A DNA stretch of 24,216 nucleotides from a virus: IMG/VR virus record IMGVR_UViG_3300028767_000092, positions 1 to 24,216 of that record. One strand, given 5' to 3'. The translations under genes were made by a program, and so were the position numbers. Positions 6,862-12,228 of this stretch are shown here, one piece after another. How positions within the stretch are numbered: position 1 is the stretch's first letter; each line of letters starts with the position of its first letter. Below the pieces are notes generated by a model. That model worked only from the letters and a program-made list of their open reading frames with translations, searched no databases and was not told the origin of the DNA.

Positions 6862-7227
6862 ATGAATATAAATGCAAAACTAGCTCCGAAGCAATTACAA
6901 ATAGCTGAATTAATAGCTTGGGGTGCAACTGCTAAAGATTGTTCCAATATTTTGAAAAAATCATTGAATACTATTACTAACACTATTCGAAGAATTTTCG
7001 AAATAACTGAGGTTACAAAATCAAATGAATTATCTGCCTGGTTTTTTTGCACTCACTTTAATATTTCAATGGATTTATCTCCACTTGCGCGTAAAAAAGT
7101 CGCTTCGATATTACTACTATTTGTGATTTTACAATTATTCAATCCTAACGAGTTCAATATGAGGACACGAAGAGCTAAAAGAGCTCGTAAATCAGAAACT
7201 GAATATGTAGACTATATAAACAATTAA
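6862..7227 (+). CDS. LuxR-type HTH protein with hydrophobic and basic tail
   Basis: A 121-residue protein from ATG 6862. An upstream in-frame TTG at 6847 overlaps the previous gene and is less likely. Residues about 7-62 match a LuxR/GerE helix-turn-helix (LAPKQLQIAELIAWGATAKDCSNILKKSLNTITNTIRRI). There is no receiver domain. A hydrophobic stretch at 79-93 (KVASILLLFVILQLF) could be a membrane segment or buried helix, followed by a very basic tail RTRRAKRARK. It may be an early-gene activator, perhaps membrane-associated. The combination recurs in Bacteroidota prophages, but I know no assigned function. Confidence 0.65.
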   Translation: MNINAKLAPKQLQIAELIAWGATAKDCSNILKKSLNTITNTIRRIFEITEVTKSNELSAWFFCTHFNISMDLSPLARKKVASILLLFVILQLFNPNEFNMRTRRAKRARKSETEYVDYINN

Positions 7228-7232
7228 ATTTT

Positions 7233-7640
7233 ATGACACACTCAATTGAAGCCTTCGAATCTGCTCTACTAAAAATGAAAGTAGACATATTAAATATCAA
7301 TTCTCCTACTGGCCGAGTTTCAGCAGCATTGGGATATATGCCAGATGGTAAATTATACCTATGGGATGAAAATGGCAAATGCTACAGAGAAAAAAAATCA
7401 TATCCTGAGTATGATATAGTATTTATCAATGATTATACTATATCTACAGATCAGAAGCTTGTAGCTCATTTTTCTGAAATGCATAAGTTCAAACGTCCAT
7501 TCTTCTCATTTAATGTGAACTGTTCAAAATGCTCACTACTAAAACCTTGTATTTCTATTAATACCGATGAATTTCCTTTCCCATGCATGTCATGGAATAG
7601 AAAAGATCAAAAGAACGGTCACTTCCTTTTAAAACGATAA
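7233..7640 (+). CDS. Hypothetical early protein with C-terminal Cys cluster
   Basis: A 135-residue protein of unknown family, 5 nt after the LuxR-type gene and 4 nt before the next one, so part of the early operon. The C-terminal half has C97-x2-C100-x5-C106-x11-C118 (NCSKCSLLKPC...FPFPCMSW), which could bind zinc or an iron-sulfur cluster. The N-terminal half is mixed alpha/beta without a motif I recognise. Small Cys-cluster proteins in early phage regions are often host-takeover or DNA-binding factors. That is only a guess here. Confidence 0.55.
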   Translation: MTHSIEAFESALLKMKVDILNINSPTGRVSAALGYMPDGKLYLWDENGKCYREKKSYPEYDIVFINDYTISTDQKLVAHFSEMHKFKRPFFSFNVNCSKCSLLKPCISINTDEFPFPCMSWNRKDQKNGHFLLKR

Positions 7641-7644
7641 TTAT

Positions 7645-7914
7645 ATGATAGAAATTAAACTTGTTTTTTCAAATGAGGATGCTATTTCTATATTTAGAAA
7701 TGCGGGACTACTGGTAGAAATGCATGATTTTCCGATTTATTTTGGTCGCTATCATGGAGATAAAGAGGACTTAATTCCTATGTTGGCCGTAAAAAATCCA
7801 CACAATGATAAGATGGAAAAGCTTGAACCTATTTTTAGAAAATATATGGAAGCAAAAAAGAAAGAATTGTTTCTAACTCCTGAAAAATTAGATATTTACA
7901 ATTTATTTAAATAG
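7645..7914 (+). CDS. Hypothetical small early protein
   Basis: An 89-residue soluble protein, 4 nt after its upstream neighbour and ending in TAG 1 nt before the next ATG. It begins with a beta strand (MIEIKLVFSNEDA) and ends in a long charged helix (KMEKLEPIFRKYMEAKKKEL...). No catalytic motif, membrane segment or signal is visible. Tight packing in the early operon is the only clue to its role. Confidence 0.55.
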   Translation: MIEIKLVFSNEDAISIFRNAGLLVEMHDFPIYFGRYHGDKEDLIPMLAVKNPHNDKMEKLEPIFRKYMEAKKKELFLTPEKLDIYNLFK

Positions 7915-7915
7915 T

Positions 7916-8002
7916 ATGAACATGAATAAAGCTAATAAAATATGTGCAGCTATATTGTTGATTTATTTTTCAGCATTAATTATAACAGTCATTCTGACAT
8001 GA
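7916..8002 (+). CDS. 28-residue membrane peptide
   Basis: A short ORF beginning MNMNKANK followed by one hydrophobic helix (about residues 9-27, ICAAILLIYFSALIITVIL) and stop. It opens 1 nt after the preceding stop. Its TGA overlaps the next ATG (ATGA at 7999-8002), so it is probably translated and coupled to the downstream membrane protein. It may be a small superinfection or accessory lysis peptide. The coding call rests on spacing and composition. Confidence 0.5.
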   Translation: MNMNKANKICAAILLIYFSALIITVILT

Positions 8003-8208
8003 AAAAGAACAAAACTAAACTACAGCTCCAACGTGAGTACGATTGTAGAAACGATATTCTTTTTAAAGCGATAATAATGTCAATCATAGGTTTTGCGATA
8101 GTTTGTTTGATAATATCTAAAATTCAAAATTATAATACCCGACAAGGTGCCCACTCTGAAAGCGTTCAGGTGGTGGTAGAGAAAGACTGCCAACAGATAA
8201 AAAGGTGA
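7999..8208 (+). CDS. Small single-span membrane protein
   Basis: A 69-residue protein from ATG 7999, chosen because it overlaps the stop of the 28-codon gene by 4 nt. A longer in-frame start at 7942 would lie inside that gene. The N-terminus is basic and hydrophilic (MKKNKTKLQLQREYDCRND), one transmembrane helix spans about residues 24-40, and the tail is short and polar with one Cys. With the preceding membrane peptide it forms a small two-gene membrane unit at the end of the early operon. Its last codons lie in the left arm of a long inverted repeat. Function unknown. Confidence 0.5.
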   Translation: MKKNKTKLQLQREYDCRNDILFKAIIMSIIGFAIVCLIISKIQNYNTRQGAHSESVQVVVEKDCQQIKR

Positions 8209-8294
8209 GTGAAACGGGACAATAAAAAAATATAGATGTGAACAATCTTTTAATGGAGCCCAAAGTCTCGGGGCACAACACTCACCTTTTTTTT
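8200..8294 (+). terminator. Long-loop inverted repeat with U-tract
   Basis: AAAAGGTGAGTG (8200-8211) and its exact complement CACTCACCTTTT (8279-8290) enclose 67 nt and are followed directly by more T residues (to 8294). The loop holds a further possible stem (GCCC/GGGC around 8258-8274). The left arm contains the stop of the preceding gene. It probably ends the early operon. The large structured loop leaves room for a regulatory RNA. Confidence 0.5.
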
Positions 8295-8420
8295 ATAACG
8301 ATAGAGCTAATAGCACTGGCGAGTGCGGGCGATGAACTGTCGGGGTAAGGAAAAACAAAAGCGGGCTATAATACTTCTAAAAGCATATAACCCGCCAGTG
8401 ATTTTAGCTGAGTGTTATCA
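8293..8420 (+). other. attC: attC-like site 1
   Basis: R''-like TTATAAC (8293-8299), 5-nt spacer, L'' AGCTAATAGCACTGGCG (8305-8321), L' CGCCAGTGATTTTAGCT (8393-8409), 4-nt spacer, R' GTTATCA (8414-8420). L'' and L' pair at 14 of 17 positions. It is the left end of the array. No partner R' for its R'' was found upstream, so it may mark a lost cassette or the array boundary. Confidence 0.75.
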
Positions 8421-8579
8421 TTCGTTTTTTCTTTCTTCGTCCCATTTTTGAATTGCTTCAAGTAACTTTTGAACTGTTTGCTCATGTTTTTGTGGCATAC
8501 GATTTTTAGTTACAACGGAACGAGAGCCAGCCAGTAACCGGCTAAGCTCTCCCCAATTGATTAATTCAGCAGGATTCAT
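8418..8579 (-). CDS. Cassette 1, gene b: 53-residue phage-type protein
   Basis: A 53-residue protein (begins MNPAELINWGELSRLLAG, ends KWDEERKNE). Its ATG overlaps the stop of the upstream gene by 4 nt (ATGA), and its TGA lies inside the R' core of attC site 1. The gene therefore fills the cassette to its very edge. The central SRSVVTKNRMP and the helical C-terminus are reminiscent of small proteins common in Bacteroidota phages, possibly DNA-binding. I cannot assign a function. It is opposite in orientation to the other cassette genes. Confidence 0.65.
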   Translation of the reverse strand: MNPAELINWGELSRLLAGSRSVVTKNRMPQKHEQTVQKLLEAIQKWDEERKNE

Positions 8580-8788
8580 AAAACTTCTGTTTCAAATACT
8601 ACTTCTTCTGTTTCATTACATACGATTGATACTGAACCGCCTTTGTAATCAGAAAAGTAAGAATGATTACTACTATTGTGCATTTCAATATAATCCTTGC
8701 AATACTCAAGAGAAGATTTGAAACCTAAGTTATTAGAATTAGAATCATCATTAAAGAAAATGTCGAATGTGCTGTTAGTTGAGTTCAT
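8576..8788 (-). CDS. Cassette 1, gene a: 70-residue phage-type protein
   Basis: A 70-residue acidic protein starting at ATG 8788. The frame stays open upstream, but a strong promoter -7 box at 8834-8841 lies inside that extension, so 8788 is the sensible start. The segment SLEYCKDYIEMHNSSNHSYFSDYKGGSVSIVCN (about 30-62) resembles small conserved proteins of Bacteroidota phages and mobile elements. No enzymatic motif is seen. It forms a two-gene operon with the 53-residue gene and carries its own promoter, as expected for a reversed cassette that cannot use an upstream array promoter. Confidence 0.65.
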   Translation of the reverse strand: MNSTNSTFDIFFNDDSNSNNLGFKSSLEYCKDYIEMHNSSNHSYFSDYKGGSVSIVCNETEEVVFETEVL

Positions 8789-8833
8789 AATGTTTAATTT
8801 TTTAATTGTATGTATTACTTGTTGTTTGTGATA

Positions 8834-8866
8834 CAAAGATACAACGATTGTTGCATACAATCCAAA
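8834..8866 (-). promoter_or_regulatory. Promoter inside cassette 1
   Basis: On the minus strand, TTTG (8863-8866), 21 nt, then TATCTTTG (8834-8841). This is a full match to the Bacteroidota -33/-7 consensus TTTG-N19-21-TAnnTTTG and the clearest promoter in the window. It drives the two minus-strand cassette genes, with a leader of about 40 nt. Confidence 0.75.
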
Positions 8867-8943
8867 TAATTAATGTTAAAGTTGCAACAAATGTTGTTTA
8901 TTTAACTTTGAGCTTCGAAAACGCACGGATTTCTTTCTAAAAT

Positions 8944-9083
8944 GAATGATAACGGACAACTGCTATGATTATAAGCCCAATTACGGGTGCATAGCTTTCA
9001 AACGTTAGACAAAATTTCAAGCGAGTAAATAACTTTCAATAACCGAAAAAGCGGGCTTATAAACATAGCAATTGTTATCGGTA
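8944..9083 (+). other. attC: attC-like site 2
   Basis: R'' TGATAAC (8947-8953, extending the end of cassette 1 to 8944), 7-nt spacer, L'' TGCTATGATTATAAGCCC (8961-8978), L' GGGCTTATAAACATAGCA (9053-9070), 3-nt spacer, R' GTTATCG (9074-9080, extending into cassette 2 to 9083). L'' and L' pair at 17 of 18 positions, the best stem of the four. Spacer lengths are asymmetric, as in classical attC sites. Confidence 0.82.
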
Positions 9084-9106
9084 GCTTATTCTTAATCTTT
9101 AAAACA

Positions 9107-9508
9107 ATGCCAGAAATAAGATTTCACTTAAACGAAAAGATAATGTATAATGATACTTCATCAAATTACATTAAATGTCGAATATTAGATATTCAGTCGT
9201 GTCCATATTACGAAAATTATGGCAAAGGTCCAGTTTTCGCATATAATATATACACATACAAACTAAAGTTTGAAAATGGTAAAATAGCCGATACTGTTGA
9301 ATCAGGTAGATTTAGAAAAATGCTTGAATTTTCAAATTTTAAAGTAGGTGATATAGTTCCGTACAAAAATACAAGAGGAAATATTAGAGAAACAAAAATT
9401 ACCGAGTTTAAAGAGCTTTCAGACGGTAATGTTTGGTATTATGGAAATGATACTGTAACAGATGCTATTACTTATTACCCGGTGCATCTTTCTTTAAGTT
9501 ACCGATAA
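9107..9508 (+). CDS. Cassette 2 gene: hypothetical protein with two SH3-like halves
   Basis: A 133-residue soluble protein of unknown family. It starts 33 nt after the R' core of site 2. Its TAA is embedded in the R'' core of site 3 (CGATAAC), so it spans almost the whole cassette, the usual compact cassette layout. Two similar openings, FHLNEKIMYNDTSSNYIKCRILDI (about 5-28) and FKVGDIVPYKNTRGNIRETKITEF (about 77-100), suggest a duplicated small beta-barrel (SH3/Tudor-like). That structural reading is an inference. No promoter is evident, so expression would come from upstream. Confidence 0.7.
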   Translation: MPEIRFHLNEKIMYNDTSSNYIKCRILDIQSCPYYENYGKGPVFAYNIYTYKLKFENGKIADTVESGRFRKMLEFSNFKVGDIVPYKNTRGNIRETKITEFKELSDGNVWYYGNDTVTDAITYYPVHLSLSYR

Positions 9509-9636
9509 CGACCGAGGCTATGAGTGCAGCCGATTACTGGCTACTTCGCTGCACTAAAACCGATGAAGCACATGCGAGATATAAACCTGAATAACCGATG
9601 CAGTAGGCTGCAACTGATAGCCGTGTGTTATCGTTT
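9500..9636 (+). other. attC: attC-like site 3
   Basis: R'' CGATAAC (9503-9509), 6-nt spacer, L'' GGCTATGAGTGCAGCC (9516-9531), L' GGCTGCAACTGATAGCC (9606-9622), 4-nt spacer, R' GTTATCG (9627-9633). L'' and L' pair throughout except for one mismatch and one unpaired base in L'. The resulting stem with an extra-helical base is the hallmark used by integron integrases to choose the strand. Confidence 0.82.
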
Positions 9637-9679
9637 CGGTTTTTCTTTCTTTCGATTTAAACAATTTAATATCAACTAT

Positions 9680-10174
9680 ATGAAAACTTATGTATTAACA
9701 GTTAGTGTAAAATTCCCAAAAACACACAAAAAATCGGGACAAGCAACTTATTTTACTGAACAGATATTGGGTAAATTTCCTTATGATTTACCGGATAATA
9801 GTCCGAGTAAAATACACACAATTAGAGCTAATTATCCCTTGTGGGCAAAACGTATTTCAGAAATTCAAAACGGTAAAGCAATTCTTTCTATTCGTTACTG
9901 GAGTGATAAGCCTTATAATTCAAAACAGGTCGAAATTTGCCAACTTGACAAAAATTCAGGTATTGGGATTCAATTATTAAACCTTTCTGATACTATGATA
10001 AGTGGAGCTTTGAAAAATCATGATGTAGCATTAACCAGTTTGAATGGCGGATTATCATTATCCACTATTGCAAAAAATGACGGTTTATCGCTCGAAGATT
10101 TCAAAGAATGGTTTAAAGGTTACGATTTATCACAATCAATGGCTATTATTCACTTCACTTCGTTTCGCTACTAA
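9680..10174 (+). CDS. Cassette 3 gene: conserved phage-type hypothetical protein
   Basis: A 164-residue protein from ATG 9680. The frame is open back to 9524, but that part covers attC site 3 and is rejected. The core PSKIHTIRANYPLWAKRISEIQNGKAILSIRYWSDKPYNSKQVEI (about 34-80) is typical of a protein family seen in Bacteroidota phages and may be an ASCH-like beta-barrel. This is a fold guess only. The C-terminal GLSLEDFKEWFKGYDLSQSMAIIHFTSFRY is equally characteristic. It begins 53 nt after the upstream R' and ends 18 nt before its own R'', as a cassette gene should. Function unknown. Confidence 0.75.
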   Translation: MKTYVLTVSVKFPKTHKKSGQATYFTEQILGKFPYDLPDNSPSKIHTIRANYPLWAKRISEIQNGKAILSIRYWSDKPYNSKQVEICQLDKNSGIGIQLLNLSDTMISGALKNHDVALTSLNGGLSLSTIAKNDGLSLEDFKEWFKGYDLSQSMAIIHFTSFRY

Positions 10175-10189
10175 TCTTTTTTTAAACTG

Positions 10190-10287
10190 AACGATAACGA
10201 TTAGGCTATGAAACGTATCCACTGTACAAAACTGTCAAACCGCTAAACCGCTTATGTGGCTATGTTTAATAGGCGTATGTTAGGCAG
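10190..10287 (+). other. attC: attC-like site 4
   Basis: R'' CGATAAC (10192-10198), 5-nt spacer, L'' GGCTATGAAAC (10204-10214), L' GTTTAATAGGC (10264-10274), 4-nt spacer, R' GTTAGGC (10279-10285). The L arms pair at 9 of 11 positions. R'' and R' here share only the AAC/GTT core, because R' belongs to cassette 4 and R'' to cassette 3. GTTAGGC fits the classical GTTRRRY consensus exactly, unlike the GTTATC type of the other sites. Confidence 0.75.
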
Positions 10288-10344
10288 TCGTTTATCTCTT
10301 TTCTTGTTACAAATAAAATTATTAAACACTTAAAATAAATTATT

Positions 10345-10614
10345 ATGTCTGAACAAAAAATTATCGCAACGGTAGAAATAGATTTTAAAGAAGGTAGAAA
10401 ATCAATCGAAATGGAATTAAAAAAAGGCTTTGAAATCGAAGATTGTGACGAAAACAAAGTAGTCGTTTTAAATTTGAAAAATGGTGAAACATATACTGGT
10501 ATTTTTAAAGGAATGGACGGAGACGAAGATTTAATGTTTGGTTCATTGTCTAGTGGAAGTCGAATTGGTTTAAAAGTTCATTGGGTTCGTGATTACTTGG
10601 AGGCTCTTTCTTAA
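10345..10614 (+). CDS. Cassette 4 gene: small protein with Sm/SH3-like segment
   Basis: An 89-residue acidic protein. It starts 66 nt after the upstream R' and stops 3 nt before CTGCCTAAC, the end of its cassette. The N-terminal half alternates charged strands (IIATVEIDFKEGRKSIEMELKKGFEIE). The C-terminal half, VVVLNLKNGETYTGIFKGMDGDEDLMFGSLSSGSRIGLKVHWV (about 40-81), has the look of a small Sm/Hfq-like or SH3 beta-barrel (LKNGETYTG.F). RNA or nucleic-acid binding is conceivable but untested. A-rich leader, no clear promoter of its own. Confidence 0.7.
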   Translation: MSEQKIIATVEIDFKEGRKSIEMELKKGFEIEDCDENKVVVLNLKNGETYTGIFKGMDGDEDLMFGSLSSGSRIGLKVHWVRDYLEALS

Positions 10615-10617
10615 ATG

Positions 10618-10626
10618 CTGCCTAAC
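10618..10626 (+). other. Truncated attC-like site 5 (R'' half only)
   Basis: CTGCCTAAC, the exact complement of the start of cassette 4, contains the consensus R'' GCCTAAC. No L' or GTT core follows before the recombinase start at 10678. The last site is therefore incomplete, as if the right end of the array was deleted or joined to the recombinase gene. Confidence 0.7.
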
Positions 10627-10677
10627 TACTATCTATCAAAAACGTCTATAAACTTCTAATTTTAAACTAAATATATT

Positions 10678-11517
10678 ATGAATATCGGAAACTACACACG
10701 TCAACTTTCCGAAAGTATTCGGTATAAAAGATATTCTGAAAATACGGTGAATAGCTATGTGGCTTGTATCACTAAGTTTTTACAGCATTTCGAAAAGGAA
10801 GGTTTTACAAAGCCTTCCGAGATATCGGCTGATCGGATTAAAAAGTTTTTAGGTGCGATGACTAATCCGGGAACGCATAAGGCTTATTTGTGTGCGATTA
10901 AGTATTTCTACTCAGAAGTTGGCCGTCAGCCACGGAAGTTGGATAATGTGCAGTACCCGCATAAAAGTAGAAAGTTACCTATAGTGCTTAGTCAGGAAGA
11001 AATACAGCGCATGTTTACTGCCTGTACTAATACGAAGCATAAGGTTATTCTTTCGTTGCTTTACTCTACCGGTTTGCGAGTTTCGGAATTATTGAATTTG
11101 AAGTAGTGCAATATTGACAGATCGAGAATGGTGATTAATATCATCGAAGGTAAAGGAAAAAAGGATCGTCAGGTAATGTTGCCGGAAAACATTATCCCAT
11201 TGCTCGAAAAATACTACAAGGAGTATAAACCGAAGGAATATGTTCTTAATGGTCAGTTTTCGATTCAGTATTCGCAAACAAGTGTATTGTCAGTTGTAAA
11301 GGAATTGGCAAAGAAAGCAAAGATTGACAATAAGCGTGTATATACTCACCTGATCCGTCACTGTAGTTTTACGCACATGGTCGAAAATGGTGTTGACATA
11401 AATTTAATTCAGCGATTAGCCGGTCATAATTCTGTAAAAACAACGGCTATTTATACCCATATTTCGCATAATATAGTTTCACGTATACAATCCCCGATAG
11501 CAAATATTCGATTATGA
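10678..11517 (+). pseudogene. Xer/IntI-like tyrosine recombinase interrupted by an amber codon
   Basis: A 279-codon tyrosine recombinase with an in-frame TAG at codon 143 (11104-11106), between LLNLK and CNID. A SAM-like N-terminal domain (about 5-90) precedes a complete catalytic set: R134 (GLRVSELL), K159 (EGKGKKDR), H224-x-x-R227 (THLIRH), H250 (AGHNS) and Y259 (IYTHIS). Family members usually have an aromatic residue at the interrupted place, so a TAT/TAC to TAG change explains it. No IntI-specific insert is obvious, so Xer-like is the safer family name. It starts 52 nt after the cassette array and overlaps the next ATG by 4 nt. It is the obvious candidate recombinase for the array but probably inactive in this copy, unless TAG is suppressed. 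Confidence 0.8.
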
Positions 11518-11876
11518 GCCTACAACATCTACAACTAAAATCACTATCAGATCCGACATGGATTGATAAGTACATTCATGAAATGGGAGAACGATCATTC
11601 TGGGGTTATCACCGATGGGTGTATGATACTCTTGATAACTTGAAATTTGGCGAATGGATAGCTGTAGAAAAATGGGCGAATGCTGAAAAGATTGATTTAT
11701 TTGTAAAATTGTGTTGCTGCTACATATCCGAAACAAACTACGATTACGAATTTAATGCCGACGGAACAATACTGAAGCACAAATTTGATAGAAACTATTA
11801 CCAACCATTACTTGACAGACTAAAAGCAAAGAAATATGAAACCATAGTCCACAGCACAGAAGAGATATGTGTATAA
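11514..11876 (+). CDS. Hypothetical protein, head of the replication block
   Basis: A 120-residue protein of unknown family whose ATG overlaps the recombinase stop by 4 nt (ATGA), so the reading order recombinase then this gene is old and coupled. It is rich in Trp, Tyr and Lys (for example GERSFWGYHRWVYDTLDNLKFGEWIAVEKWANAEKIDLF), mostly helical, without a membrane segment. It lies directly upstream of an HTH-like gene and the primase-helicase, which suggests a DNA-replication or regulatory role. No motif confirms this. Confidence 0.55.
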   Translation: MSLQHLQLKSLSDPTWIDKYIHEMGERSFWGYHRWVYDTLDNLKFGEWIAVEKWANAEKIDLFVKLCCCYISETNYDYEFNADGTILKHKFDRNYYQPLLDRLKAKKYETIVHSTEEICV

Positions 11877-12225
11877 GCATATCCACGATAAACCACTTCC
11901 GCAAATTTCGAAAGATATTGGACGAAGCGAACGAGCTTTGAATTTATTCCTTCACCGAAACCGCCATGATCCACGGTTATGCGTAACGCACCGAAATTTA
12001 TTGTACCAGTTGCTGAAAAAGAAGTTTAAAGATGTGGATTGCTTCACTCCTACCCGCACATTCTTCGACGCTGTACAGATGGGGCAAAAAAGATATTGGT
12101 CTATTTTCAAAGGGTTAGAAGTTATTAAAGAAGATGAATTAAAAAGAATCGCAAACTATTTAGAAGTTACGTTGGAGGATATTTACGAAGTCCGCCAAAC
12201 TGAACTTTTCGAAAATCATAAATAA
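11869..12225 (+). CDS. Probable HTH protein upstream of the primase-helicase
   Basis: A 118-residue basic protein starting with GTG at 11869, which overlaps the preceding gene by 8 nt. The only nearby ATG (11867) is in another frame. Residues about 10-30 (LPQISKDIGRSERALNLFLHR) read as a helix-turn-helix. A second Cro/XRE-like helical part lies near the C-terminus (YWSIFKGLEVIKEDELKRIANYLEVTLEDIYEV). It ends 3 nt before the primase-helicase gene, so the two are likely co-translated. It could be a replication initiator accessory or a regulator of this operon. DNA binding is inferred from the helical pattern only. Confidence 0.6.
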   Translation: MYKHIHDKPLPQISKDIGRSERALNLFLHRNRHDPRLCVTHRNLLYQLLKKKFKDVDCFTPTRTFFDAVQMGQKRYWSIFKGLEVIKEDELKRIANYLEVTLEDIYEVRQTELFENHK

Positions 12226-12228
12226 TCT

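Larger units (their letters stand above)
8293..10626 (+). mobile_element. Integron-like gene cassette array of four units
   Basis: Four units: 8414-9073, 9074-9626, 9627-10278 and 10279 to about 10626. Each carries one or two genes and is bounded by attC-like sites. The start and end of each unit are complementary: GTTATCATTC (8414) with GAATGATAAC (8944); GTTATCGGTA (9074) with TACCGATAAC (9500); GTTATCGTT (9627) with AACGATAAC (10190); GTTAGGCAG (10279) with CTGCCTAAC (10618). The variable bases differ between units. In integrons this arises because R' and R'' of a circular cassette belong to one site that is split on insertion. Genes 2-4 read toward their own attC, as usual, and gene pair 1 is inverted. 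No intI or attI is seen to the left. A Xer/IntI-like gene, broken, lies to the right. Confidence 0.82.

Noticed and set aside
9524-9679. Longer N-terminus for the cassette 3 gene
   Set aside because: It would translate most of attC-like site 3. ATG 9680 has a proper A-rich leader and begins the conserved-looking part.
8293-10626. Insertion sequences or MITEs as the explanation of the repeated palindromes
   Set aside because: Terminal complementarity is unit-specific rather than shared, no target-site duplications are seen, and internal L''/L' stems sit between the units as in attC sites.
11104-11106. Phage-wide amber recoding
   Set aside because: TAG acts as a normal stop at 2776, 6857 and 7912, with the next gene starting at once after the last two, and no other gene here has an internal TAG.
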